DNA from: Spinacia oleracea
Taxonomy: Eukaryota; Streptophyta; Magnoliopsida; Caryophyllales; Amaranthaceae
Assembly: GCF_020520425.1 (NCBI RefSeq)
Contig: NC_079489.1
Coordinates: 82,900,810 to 82,964,809, forward strand
Reading direction: 5' to 3'
Length of the DNA stretch: 64,000 bases
The notes under the pieces were generated by a model. That model saw only the letters and a program-made list of their open reading frames with translations, had not been told where the DNA came from and searched no databases. How positions within the stretch are numbered: position 1 is the stretch's first letter; each line of letters starts with the position of its first letter. Position numbers and translations under genes: made by a program. Of this stretch, positions 11,821-24,500 are shown one piece after another.

Positions 11821-11829
11821 TGGTAAACC

Positions 11830-11960
11830 AACTCTCTCTCTCTCTCTCTCCTAACCGAAGCATTTACACACCGACTTCTCGTATGCCTCACTCCAGAACC
11901 AACAACGACATCATTCACATCATCCACATTATCCTCATCAAATTCGACGTTGGTCTTCGT
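11830..11960 (-). pseudogene. Probable 5' coding part of PMD gene, out of frame
   Basis: On the minus strand, after a possible acceptor near 11962 (GAATAATAG), an open stretch encodes an acidic segment (VEFDEDNVDDVNDVVVG) followed by VRHTRSRCVNASVRRER. It reaches the (GA)n run at 11832-11850 in a frame different from the PMD exon. This is consistent with a dinucleotide slippage frameshift, but an alternative is that it is simply 5' UTR. Confidence 0.4.
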
Positions 11961-11969
11961 AAGTCGCTA

Positions 11970-13060
11970 TTATTCAAACGTGACATATATTAGGTTGATT
12001 TTCATTAAAAATTAATTCCTACATTAATATTCAATTATATTTGCAAATCGATTCAAAATTACGTTACTCATTTATAAAGTGCTAAATATTGCTAATAAAA
12101 TATTCAAATTTACGTTACTCATTTCTAGTGTTGCTAAATATTCTAACATGACATATGCTTGTTAACAACTATTGGTTCTTAATACCAACGTGACCTGGAT
12201 TACATTTTTAAATTTTTATTAGCGTGAAACATACTTGTTACCAAACTAACATTTATATATCGTTTAAACGCTAATAATTTTATAATACATTTTGATATTA
12301 TTTACTATATTTTTATTTATATAAACTATGATGTATATAATAATTTAATAATATTTACTAACATTTATCAATTAATAATATTCCCTAACATCAATTAATA
12401 ATATTCCCTAACATTAATAATTAATTCCGTTAACATAATAAATTCCCTAACATTAATAATTAACTAAAATATTATATTGCATTAATAATTAACTAAAATA
12501 TTATATTGCATAATCTAAATTAAAACAGATAATTAAATAATAATAAAAAAATCAAATATTTTTATTTATATAAACTATGATGTATATAATAATTTAATAG
12601 TATTTACTAACATTTATCAATTAATAATATTCCCTAACATTAATAATTAATTCCGTTAACATAATAAATTCCCTAACATTAATAATTAACTAAAATATTA
12701 TATTGCATAATCTAAATTAAAACAGATAATTAAATAATAAAAAAAATCGAATATTTTTATTTATATAAACTATGATGTATATAATAATTTAATAATATTT
12801 ACTAACATTTATCAATTAATAATATTCCCTAACATCAATTAATAATATTCCCTAACATTAATAATTAATTCCGTTAACATAATAAATTCGAAATTTATAA
12901 AAATCCGTTAACGTTATAAATTCCGTTAACATAATAAATTCGAAATTTATAAAAAATCGAAATTAAATAATAAAAAAAATCGAAATTTATAAAAATTAAA
13001 TTATAATTCAGTAATATAGTACAACAATAATAAATAAATAAAAAAAAAATCAAATTTCGA
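11970..13060. repeat. AT-rich region with 200-250-bp tandem repeat
   Basis: A block beginning TATTTTTATTTATATAAACT recurs at about 12307, 12555 and 12751. It includes the words AATATTCCCTAACATTAATA and TTCCGTTAACATAATAAA. The units differ by internal deletions of the CCCTAACAT motif. There is no coding potential. It lies inside the MULE, upstream of the PMD gene. Confidence 0.75.
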
Positions 13061-13651
13061 AAAATCAGAATTCCCGCCCACGCACACAACTTGCGTCGCC
13101 TACCCTGTCAATGGCGCACAGGTTGTGCGCGACTCACATGGTTGGCCACGCAAATGGTGTGCGCCACCAACATTGAAATTAAAAAAAAATCAGTTACCTT
13201 TAACGCCGGCGGTAATGGAGGAGACAACGGCGTCGATGTGGGTCTCCTCTTTGGAGCCATTGACGCTCACACCTTCATCGGCGACAACCAGTGGGCTCCT
13301 CTTCGTAGCCGTGGCCGTCGAAACAGGGCCGTAACAGGGTCTTCAAGGCCGTCGAAACAGGGCCATCGAAACAGGGGAAGCTTGCTCCGTTGGATTATTC
13401 GCAAGAAAGGTCTTCAACGCCGCCGCGAAACAGGGAACTCCGGCGGCGGCGATATGGCCAACTCCAGCAAATTTGGGGTTATTTGATGCAACTGTGATGG
13501 CGGTGGAGATGGGGCTGCAAGATTAGATGGGGCGGTGATGGAGGCGGAGATGGGGCGGCGTTGAGGGAGGGGTGCCAGCAGGAGGAAGGGAGGGAGAGAG
13601 CAGAGAAGGAGAATGGTCATGAAGGAGGAGGGGGGTGAATTTGAATTTAAA

Positions 13652-13724
13652 GGGCAGAATCGTACTTTCACGTGATAAACTAGGGCGTTATTAACGGAAC
13701 AGGGCGTCGAATAAAAATCCCCTA
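13652..13724 (-). repeat. Right terminal inverted repeat of the MULE
   Basis: This is the counterpart of 5618-5690: GTACTTTCAC, TAGGGCGTTA and GGGCGTCGAATA in plus orientation, ending CCCCTA at 13724. The subterminal stretch 13060-13650 is GC-rich. It contains GGCGCACAGGTTGTGCGCG-type words and gene-like but unrecognised sequence, possibly 5' regulatory or captured DNA. Confidence 0.75.
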
Positions 13725-13743
13725 ATTATTTGATAAACATGCT

Positions 13744-14422
13744 CTACACTTGACATAGGGTGAGTTTTTAACACTCTTGGTTTCAAATTTCAACACGTCG
13801 CATTTTCCTAGCATATCGTTTTTATTTTATTTTATTGCGAGAGCCCAGGCAGCCTGAGCCCATTAATCTCGAAATTATTTGGTTTTTTTTTTTTTTGTTG
13901 GTCGAAGAAAGTCGTTTTCATTGTTTGATTATCCATTAATCTGGTAAGTTCCTTCCTTGGATGTTTTTGGTTTATTTTCAGTTTTGGATCTTTGATTTTA
14001 TTTGATGTTTATAGTTTATGGTTTATTTGATGTTTTGGTTTGGTCAAAGTGCAGGAGAAACATGTCAATGGAGCCAAAATCTCTCTCCTCCTGGGATTAC
14101 CTAATTCTCCTCTTCGTACGCCCTTCTCTCGCCCTTCTCTTTGTTCTTTTCGTCCTCCTCTTAGGTAATTCCAACAAACTGTGAATCTGATTATGGATTG
14201 ATTTTGATTAATTGATTGATTTGGATTAATTAATGGATGAATAATCAAATCTTGTAATCTAATGTTGCAGGTTGGTGGATGGCGTGGAAATTGGTGTTAG
14301 TTCATGTTCCTTTGGTACAAGAAATCTTTGGGTTGCGTAAAAAAACAACCAAACCCAAGATTCCAGAGCGTCGCTTCTCTCAATTCTACAACTCCCGTCA
14401 AACAAGTAAAAGTCAACATTAG
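13744..14422 (+). CDS. Small membrane protein of 84 residues, spliced
   Basis: The coding exons are 14062-14164 and 14271-14422, joined across a 106-bp GT-AG intron inside a Gly codon. A likely 5' UTR intron is 13944-14054 (donor CTG|GTAAGTTCC, acceptor AAAGTGCAG), eight bases before the ATG. The product starts MSMEPKSLSSWDYLILLFVR. It has one long hydrophobic stretch across the splice (LALLFVLFVLLLGWWMAWKL), then HVPLVQEIFGLRKK and a basic tail ending TSKSQH. I recognise the pattern as a small conserved plant transmembrane protein of unknown function, but I cannot name it. In-frame splicing and the conserved-looking HVPLVQEIFGLRKK motif are the main support. The transcription start is not known; 13744 is a rough limit for the 5' leader. 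Confidence 0.75.
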
Positions 14423-15589
14423 GAGACCCTCTTTAAACTGTTTGGTTTGTGTCATTCACTGTTAATTGTTAAATGGTTTTGCATATTTCAAATGAGCTTT
14501 CTTTATTAAAGTTATTGTGATTGAGAAGACGCAAAGAGATTGATTTTACTATTATACGGAGTAGCCACCATTATCGAATCCGTGTGTAGAAGCTGCTGGG
14601 AGAATGTTATGAATATGAACATAGGAATATGACTGGCTGGTTAGTGCCTTACTGAGGTGATGCTGGAGTTGAGAAATAGGTAAATTCTGCAGTTGGTTAC
14701 TTTGCATGCTATATTTTTTGCTGAGAATTTTAGCTGCAGTAGATCTGTTTAGCATCTAACCAAAGTTCAAGTTCAGCTTATTCTGTTGGTGTATTCCAAC
14801 ATGGTATTTGCCAGGCAAGTTGTTCTAGCTTCTGGAGTTTAAGAATACAGAAAGGATGGGTTATGCACAACTATACAGAACCTGCCAATCAACAGACTAA
14901 GTAGTCGTATGCTTCACACTTTTTTTTATCAGTAGACTTGTTAGTTCGTGTTCATCACTCTGATTTTTTGATGGTGCTGACTGCTGACTGCTGACAGCTG
15001 ATCGAGTTGCTCCAGTTTTTGTAACTTTTTGTTGTCAAATTAAGTACACAAGATGATGTTTTATTCATAAATTGGAATTCAGTTGTGTTCTCTCAACACA
15101 GTTAATAATGTTCAAAGAATTTATTCTTGTAATTATGTAGTGTTGGCCTCCCTCTTTTTTCTGTTTACATTGCACAAATTGACATTGACACCCTCTGCTT
15201 GTAACTTGCTTTCCACATTCTAGAAAAGCCATATTATCAAGCAGGCAAGCACTCAGCCATACTAACAAATGCAAGATGCCAAATATTGACTACCACTCTC
15301 AAGATTAGATGAATCCGGTCCATGAGAATCATATTCGATGACAAAATGCGTACTAAATAATAACACAAGGCGTGTTTTATTTCTCTTCCCCATAATAAGA
15401 TTCTTTTCATGAGACATACAAAAACCATATGTATACAACAAAAAAATAGTCCTTGTCTTATTGATTGTATCCTTAATTTTGTGCATGAACTACCATTTCA
15501 GATTCGATTCAATACACTACAAGTCTACAACTTACGGAGAACAATTTATGAGACAGCAGGTACACAGCAGCTGTAAATAGATAATAATA
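14423..15589. other. Intergenic between two convergent host genes
   Basis: It holds the 3' UTR of the 84-residue protein gene (poly(A)-like AATAAT/ATTAAA words) and, on the opposite strand, the 3' UTR of the DUF2232-like gene. I see no other gene, tRNA or element with recognisable ends. Confidence 0.6.
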
Positions 15590-18500
15590 CTATAGTGCAT
15601 TCATTAGCCATCTCGGTAACACCAGTGATGCTTTCATCCCAAGCCTACTCAAGAACAAGGCATATAGGATGTGCAGAAGAAATACGAAGAAGCAACAGTT
15701 TAACAATAGCTGCCAGAAAAGAAGGTTGTAAGCTTGACTTATACGTAATAGATAAATTGAAAATACAAATGGTTTTTTTTTGTTTGATGTTTGGTTGGAT
15801 CTAGAAGTCTTACCAGAGTACCAAATATAGCATATATCGTATTCATTGATGGAACTGTATTTAATCCTAATGAGTTGAATATCAAGGTGAGGGTAGCATG
15901 TACATTGACGGTGATCTGCAACAAAAGAATAACGCTGTAAGGTGCAATCTTGTGTCCGACCACATGAAATATACAAGTTATATACAAAAGGATTCAATTA
16001 ATTACCAAAGCAAGTATGTTTTCCCTTATCAAGAACGAGGATGTTAGAACATATCCTAACGCTCCTATTGCTCGAACCTGCATCAAAAAAAAAAAAGAAA
16101 AAAAGTTGCCCTCGCTATGCAACAACTGAAAGTAGCTTAACAAAATCTGAAGCAATTGACCTTTTTAGGCAAAGGTGGAAAGAACTATACCAATGTGCAC
16201 AAGAAGATCGACATACTCCATTTCACTCGTAACCTAAACAACCAAAGCCCGGAGATAAATATTGAAAGAAAAAGGAAAAAGGAAGGCAAAAAGAGACTAA
16301 AACTTAGCAGACACAGAAGAAAACGGCTGATACGAAGTTATATCAAAAGAGAGTGCAACATTATTTCAGTAAAAGTCAGCTTAAGCGTGATATTCAACTA
16401 AAACATTTGCCATTCTACAAACAGGCACAATGATATGCAGCATCAGTTTTTTGCAAACATACCAAGCAAGTGAATTTGACACTTTTATCCCAACCCAAAA
16501 ATATTAAGGCAAACCCATAAATAAGGATGGCTTCAGGAAGTTAAAACAAACGATCATTTTACTATTTTTAAGAAAAAGGACCTCATTCCACCTTTTCCAG
16601 AGAAGCAGTGGGGTGTCAGCAAACCAAACCTTGTCATTAATTAAAGCTAATTTCCCCTTCACTCGTTAGCCTTTTTCTTAATTTCACTTAGTATTCCAGT
16701 TTCTTAATGTACTTTAGTTGTCTATCCAAATGCAGTTTTATTCTTTGTAATGTATACTACTCCCTCCGTCCCGGAATACTTGACCTGTTTTCCTTATCGG
16801 GCCGTCCCTTAATACTTGACCTGTTTCTAAAAATGGAAATATTCTAACAATATTATATTATTTCTCACTCCACCCCTATTAACCCACCTACCCCCTACTC
16901 CATACAAAAAATAATATAAAATTCAACCCTTACTCTCCCCAACCCCACCCCTTTACACATTTCCCACTAACTACGTTAAAATAATACCCCACTATCAACT
17001 ACTACCTATTAAATTAAATAAGTCAATTCAAGTCCCTTAAACTCTGTGCCGGTCAAACCGGGTCGAGTATTCCGGGACGGAGGGAGTAGTTATCAACAAG
17101 TGAATGCACAGCAGCACAAACATGAAGGATCCAACAAAAATGAGATGAAAACTATCAACCAGAAAGAACATCGGGGATTTTCCAAACCATATACCAGAAA
17201 CATACGAACAAATATTAGACCGGTGGAGGATAAAGTGGTCGATGATCTATAGTATCATGAGAGAACACAAAATAAAAATATCAAGATGCTTCGAAGGCCA
17301 TAGTTTACCTCCACAAAGAGCCCATGGTGAATCCAAGTAATCCATGCATCAACTGCCAACAACAAAACCATAAGTTTTTGTACCAAGAACTACAAGCCCA
17401 TAAACATGGCATCATGTATGATCTTTAAAAGAAATTGAAAAGAGATAACAGTAAGTTTGTTTGTCTTTAAAATACATGACTTGACGCTGTCAGACAAGGT
17501 TGGATTCCCCACCTCCAGTAGCCACCAAGTCAATTCTAACACTTTCTACCACTTTATACCGCAAAATTTTACAGGTACTTTCTCCAAATCACTTGGATTT
17601 ATTATTTCCTCAACTCTATTTTGTGGGTTGTTTTTTCCTATCCCTTGATGTAATTGGTTGAGGGGTTTTATGTTGTGCATGAATCTTACTAATTGTGGGT
17701 TTGTTTCATCTGTGGATAGTAGAGCTATTCAAGCTTCTCTATTATCATTGAGGAGAAAAGATAATAATGAGCAGGAGAAAATAGGTGTTGGATTTTCTGT
17801 TTAGCAATACATAATTGACCCAGATCATGTAGTTATTAACATCAAAACCCTAAAATAAGAAGAAATTCCCCGTATAAACAAAGAATAATTGACCAGACTT
17901 TTGAAAAGTGTTGTGATGCAATCAAGTTACTATTTTATTATTCTTTACAAGGAGGAATTTCATGCACGTGAGAGGAGTGGAGGCTGCTAAAGGACTAAAA
18001 AATTGTGGAGCTACTAGCATACCCTTTATCAAGTAAGTAAGAGAGAATTTGTTTGCCAAGTATGACGAGAAGCAAGTCATGCTATGACCAAGGCGGGAGA
18101 GGGAAAGGAAATCTATCTTGAAGAATCCATGATCATGGTGGGTATAATTATATTAGACATTCACAGCACGGGTGAAAGCAAGCAAGGAAAGCAAACTAAC
18201 GAGGTGTAGGAGATGTAGACTTTGGCGTTAGGGAGGATTAACACATATTACATGCTCCAAAAGCGTAGGCCAGTACTAGTTATTTCACCGGATATGTGTT
18301 TGCTTTTCCGTGCAAGTAGTGAATCATGTTCACATATTTGCTTACATTGTAAAACGGTGAGTTACCGTTGGAGGAGATTGTTTGCGCTTCAAGAAGAATC
18401 TTGGGTTTGCCCTTCAATTTGTTTTGGGGGGTTTGGCAGAGGTAAGGAGAACAGATTGTTATGGCGTAATGCTTTCATGGTGATTATGTGGTGTGTCCGG

Positions 18501-21500
18501 TTAGAGAGAAACTTGAGAGTGTTTTCAAGAGTTTGGTTCCTTCTGAGTTATTGTGGGTCAAGGTCACATACTTAGCATCTTTATGGAGTAATGCTTTCAT
18601 GGTGATTATGTGGTGTGTCTGATTAGAGAGAAACTCGAGAGTGCTTTCAAGAGTTTGGTTCCTTCTGAGTTATTGTGGGTCAAGGTCACATACTTAGCAT
18701 CTTTATGGGCTAAAGCCGGTGGAGCTATTAAGAATTACTCGGTTGGGGAAGTACAAAGGAATTGGGGCAATCTGTAATTTAGTTTTCGTAAGAGGACTGC
18801 TTTTCCTCATTGTTTCTTCTCTTCTTTTTCTTAATATTAATATTAATATAAATATATAATCTATAATCTCTTTTTCTATCAAAATAAAATAAAAAAAGGT
18901 TCAGGAGGAGTCGAGTTATTTGAAAACCCCCGGGAATATTCAAGTGGTCTGACTGTGTGTTGGGAAGGAAAGAAGCAGTTAAGAATGTTCGATTTTACAA
19001 GTTACCTCACAGTCCTAGACTTCTGGCCATGATTTCTTTTCATTCTTTTTTAAACTAAGCTAATTCCAGCAAGTCATCAGGAGGAAGAGGACATTAAGGT
19101 AAGATATACACTAACTGTGAATTCTGCAGGGTTCGTGATGGGTGCAAGACTGCAAGCAAGGGAAGTTCTAACTTATTAGTTCGAAGAAAACAATAGGTAA
19201 GAAGACCGACTCACAGGACTCATTACCAAAGTTCCATCAGCTAGTAAAAGGGACTGAGTGTTTCACTTCGCATTTTGTTGTATCGCTGGTTGACCAGAAA
19301 AAAAAAGGGTTCATGAAGGAAAAGGAGGAAATAACAAAAGCTGTTGGAAAGTAGAAAATAAAAACTGTAGCCTGATCCAAAAGTTTACCTCTAACCCTCT
19401 GTATACCCCACTCTAGATCATACTGTAGAACATCATAATTGCTAACATAAAAATAAAAGATGCGACATTTTAGACTAAGAAATCAGAAGAAAACAAGAAG
19501 CCGTGGCTAGCAGTCTGACGATTACCAAATTTGCAAATGTAAATACAAGAAATGAAGCAGGTGCAACTCCCATAGTAAAGAATATTTTATTTTACCACAT
19601 AGGTTAATGCTTTAACAGGTCCTGACAGCACAAACAATAGCACTGCTGTTGCTACCTATAAGATCAACGAAAACTATTAGTCACAACCTTGAAACAGATC
19701 ATCAGCGCCTCAGAGGCAAAAAAGATACAATAATTAAGTGCAAGTGAGATCATACCATCGTTTTCCGGCCAGCAGCAACACCCCAACGCATGGAAGTAAT
19801 TACTATTGGTAATGCGAAAAAGCATCCAAAATAATTCTGCAGAAACCAACAGCAATATAAGAACCTTTTGGATAATTAAAAAAAAAGCACCGTAGGTTAA
19901 GAACATGGTGGGAATATTGTTTCAAGCATTTCCAAATGAGAAGAACACTCCAAACAATGGTACTACTGCCTCTTTGCTGCTTACGCTTTCTACTTCCGTT
20001 TTTTCCTTTTTGTTGGTTACACTTTTGCTTTTTCCTATTTTGGCAAATTTTTTCTTAACCCACAGTTACAACACTCTCTTTCTTACTTTCCCAATTCTCT
20101 TACAAAAAACCACACTTACAACACTTTCTCTATCCTACTTTTTCTTACACATGCTCCACATTTTACACTTTCTCAGTCTCTCTCCCACGCTCCTTGGTCT
20201 ATGTATGTACAATAAGTGTAACTAACATTTAGGAACCGAGGTCGTTAATCGAGGAAAAACCTCACTATCTGTAACGAACTAGCCTAACAGGAAGAGGTAG
20301 TGTAGATATTGCATAATTAGCATGTGAAGAATAGCTTGAAGAGGAAGATAATTGGCTAACTAAGAGAAAACAGAATCAGAAATGCTATAAAAAAGGGAGA
20401 GTAGGGAAAGAAGAGGGCATCTAGAACATAGAATTGCCATTTTGGGGGGGCGTTTGGTTCACTAAGCTGGAATGGATTGGTGTGAAACCTCATACCATGG
20501 AAATATGGATTCAGAATCCCATACTATTCTTAAATTGTTTGGTTTAATCTTGGAATGGATTTTATATCCCATTCATAATGTTTGGTTCATTCTTGGAATT
20601 GAATTTGAAACAACAAAACTTGAAAAAAAAATATTGAGGAGAAAAGAAGATAGATTTAATTTGTAAAACAAAGAAATTGAGTGGCAGACTCAAATAACAA
20701 GAAAAAAAATGAAAAAAAGGGGCAAAAATAATAACATTTCAATCTCAAATCTAAACTAACAGCAATTCAACACCCAAAACAAATTGAAGAAGTTGCAACA
20801 CGACAACAAACAAGAAGGATTTTTTTTGGAAAATAGCTGCTCATCAAAATCCATATTCCCCTGCAACAATTCAAAGGAGAATCCAAACCTAAAATATCAA
20901 ACAATTTTGAAGAGGATAAATTCCAACTTAAAAAAAATCTTCAGCGGAGTCGCCGATGAAGCTGCCTGCCGGAGAAGATGATTGGCGGATGGTAGCCAAA
21001 TCGGATGTGTTGAGCACTGTCAATCTTCCCGGATACTGTTGTTGTGTGCTGCTTCTCTTTCTTATGAACTAGGGTTTGAATAATGAGTGGAATGGATTTA
21101 TAATCTTACAGGGGGTGGTGGGTATGGAATTTTAGGGTTATGGAGTGGAGATAAAACTCTCTTGGTATGAGACATTGAGAGGCTATTCCAAAAAAGCCCA
21201 ACCAAACAATAAAATGGATGGAATGGATTTTAACTTGGTTCCACCCCATGTCAAACGGCCCAACTAAACGACCCCTTAGCTTTGTTTAGCTCTTGGGAGT
21301 GAATCAGACCACTCGAAAGGTTGATAATTATCCTTTATATTCTGTAATTCCATATTATCAATTCAAAACTCTTTCTTCTTCCTCTAATTCCTAATCCAGT
21401 TATGCTAATTCATAACACCAAGACCCTCAAGTGATTGCCACCACAGAAAAGAGAACACTTAAATGAAATGTGGGATTATTTTCTTTGAAGAAAAAGTAAT

Positions 21501-24500
21501 ATTGGTAAGAAGTTAAGAACTGAATAAACAAATTACATAGTCTATTTCAACTACCCGTTGTTGTACCCTCACTTAAAGTTATATATCAATGAAAGGTTTT
21601 TTCTCCAAAAAGCTACTGAATGTCTCTCCTCCCATATTTGGCAACACAAATTTCGTCCCTTACTAAACCCTGCCTCACCCATAGGCCAGCAGCCCTATTT
21701 CTCTTCCTCTTCTCTCAATCACCCTCCCTATAGTTGTAATTGGTATTGTTGCTCTTCTTTTCCTTCATACAACTCTTACTCTCTATTTTCCCTGCAAAAA
21801 GAAATAAGAAAGGACAAATCCCTATGTCATGCCCTCATCCAACTAGCACTTTTCTCCTCTCATTGTAAATTTGGTAATCCCTCTCTCACAATTCTCCATT
21901 CTTTTGAACTATATAACAAGTGATCCAGCATGTAATCCAACAGTAACCTATTTGTGGTACAATAGTTAATCAAGTGTGAAGAGTGAGTTAAGAATGAACA
22001 AAATTTGGTAGATTTTAGCAAGAATGTAGGAAGATATGAAATCCCTATCAAACAACAATCTTTGGAAGGGTCAAGGGACGTCTAAACGATGATCTTAATA
22101 ACTCTATTTACGATGATGTCCCACCTCAACGGCCCACATTCAAACAAGGACTAAAGACCATAGATAGTTGGTTGAAGTCAAACAAGTTTGAGCTCATATT
22201 GACGGCACTAGTAAATTAGTAATTAGGGAAAGCAATGATATAAAATCGAACAAAAACAAGTTAGAGATGGTTTCACATCCATCAAAATGTTTGTAGTATT
22301 AAACTAAGGAACGTTCACAAAAATCGCCACAAGAAGTCCCTAAGACGAGCCATAACAAACTAGGTAACATTTTGTTCCAAGTTTAAATCACACAGGATCA
22401 CAGAGACCACCTTAAATTTCAAACAACCAATTGCTGATACGCTCCAACATTAACCCTCTTGCCTACGTACGTCACCTCCATTATAACATGTTCTTGAACT
22501 TCTTTACAATCTATTAGAATGTTTAAATTAGGGGGAACAAATGGGCGTAAGAGATTACTTGGAACATGTAGGAAAGGAATAGATAGCCTAATAATCAATT
22601 ATCCTAATTCCTAATGTTTTACAATCTGTCAACAACATAGAGGCAATAGTGCTAATAGGTGTTTGCCACAACTAGCCATTGAAGTAGTAAAATAAATAAA
22701 AGAAATACGAATCCTACAAACATTTTTTTGGTAGCTTAGGTGTTGTTTGGCCAAGATTCTGGAAGTGTGTCTCAACTTCAGAAACAATTTGTTGGCCAAA
22801 CACGGGGTTTACAAGGTGGAGAAACAATTTTTCTTGAAGCCCAAAATAGCTTCTTGGAATGAAGAGAAGGAGAAGCTCCATTGGAACTTCTATAAACAGT
22901 TTCTCGGGGAGCTATTTTCTCCCTTTAGTGAAACTTATTGTTGGGCAATCATGCCCTTATCATTACAACAATATCCCTCCATGTCCCACTTAAAAACATT
23001 ATCCGCTTCTATTTCTCTCTCCTCTCATCAGACCTGGTAATCTGGTATCTTCATCTTCTCAAATCCTCCATCATTACTAGACATTTTCCACCATAACAAT
23101 TGATGTCAATTTCTCGATAGAAAAGTGAAACACCGAAATTCACGGCCATCAGTGTCACCTTATCGTCCACTTAAAAAGGTTACTAGTAATTACGAAATAT
23201 TTTGTGGATCTAAAATTCTTTGATATTTTGTAGATCGATCTATTCCTCTTTAATCATGAAGGGTATGCTGCTAATCATGAAGGGTATGCTGCTTGATACT
23301 TCCACCGTTTTTTTACTTCCACAATTTGAGTTAGACACAAAGATTAAGATAAATTGTAAATATCAAAATCGTCCATATGATAACAAAAGAAAAAGAAGGG
23401 GAAAGGTTAGGTAACAATGGTAAATGTGAAATGTAACTATGTAAGTAAGGTCATAAGGGTAAAGTGGGTATTTATTGTGTAAATACACCAAAAAACATGT
23501 GAAAACATATCATAAAAGGAAATGGTGCAACTAATATGCAACTTCCATAAAAAGAAAAATGATGCAAGTTAAAAAAAATCCGGAGGAAATATATTTTTGA
23601 TTGGAATATTTTGAAGTTTAAGCATTTCCTCTTTTCCATGTTCTTTTAAATATGCTGATCTACTCCATAATTTTTTTTGGGTGCTATAGATTTCGCTTGG
23701 TTGTAATTGTGACTGGAACAAACTTTGCTGGGAATTCATCTGTAAATTAAAATCATGATTATTAACAATTGAGCTTGTTTATATGCAATTGACATTTTTA
23801 TTTCCATTGACACTTGTTGACTCTAGTTGTTCATCCGAATGTTTGACACTTCCCTTAATCACAGTGTAGGTTGTGGGTAGAGTAACTTCCTTTTTTTCCC
23901 CCTTTCTTTTTAATTGGTTGTGTTGATTTAGAAAACCTAAAATATTTTATAACAAGAATTTCTCACAAGATAAAAATGGGTCAAACAATGTAAAACTATT
24001 TCTATTTCTCATACGTGTTTTAAATATTTGTGGCCAAACATTTTTATTTCTCGAAAGTGTTTCACTAAAAAAGGTTTTTGGATAACTACTTCTAGGAAAC
24101 ATAAGTTTTTTAGAAGCTTAATTAAACAGTGCCTTAAAACACCACCACAAAAGCCAAACTCGACTTAAAACTAGTTTGCCCAACAATATTTGAAATTAGT
24201 GGTGCTTTGACTAAAAATACCTACTCTAAAGAATGTGGACAAATATACTCCTTAATCTAATTGTTTACGGCGTCGTTTGGTTCAACTAGTTAGAATGAAA
24301 TGAAACCTCATACCATGATGGCACGGATTGAAAGCCGTTACCTATTTGTATATGCTTGGTTCCGATTCTAGAATGGTTTCTATATTCCGTTCCTAGTGAT
24401 TGGTTAATTGGTTCACTTTTGGAATGGAATCCATATATGCTTATAGGAGTACAATATGGTGCTCGTACAATTTAAAAACCGAGAAACCATGTTTATGGGT

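Larger units (their letters stand above)
5618..13724 (+). mobile_element. 8.1-kb Mutator-like element (MULE) with two genes
   Basis: The ends are inverted repeats of about 70 bp. The left end reads TATTCGACGCCC, AACGCCCTA, GTGAAAGTAC in order; the same words occur in order on the opposite strand reading inward from 13724. Inside are a transposase-OTU gene (6007-9410, plus) and a PMD gene (11820-9747, minus), convergent around 9411-9746. Subterminal regions at both ends contain GTGCGCC/GGCGCA words. I found no 9-bp target duplication: the flanks TCATTAATC and ATTATTTGA differ, so the insertion is old or the exact ends are slightly off. The transposase carries stop codons, so this copy is not self-mobile as it stands. 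Confidence 0.8.

Noticed and set aside
18222-18575. 117-codon plus-strand frame as a new gene
   Set aside because: Its 3' part is the LINE reverse transcriptase tail and the rest has no support; it is a TE remnant inside an intron.
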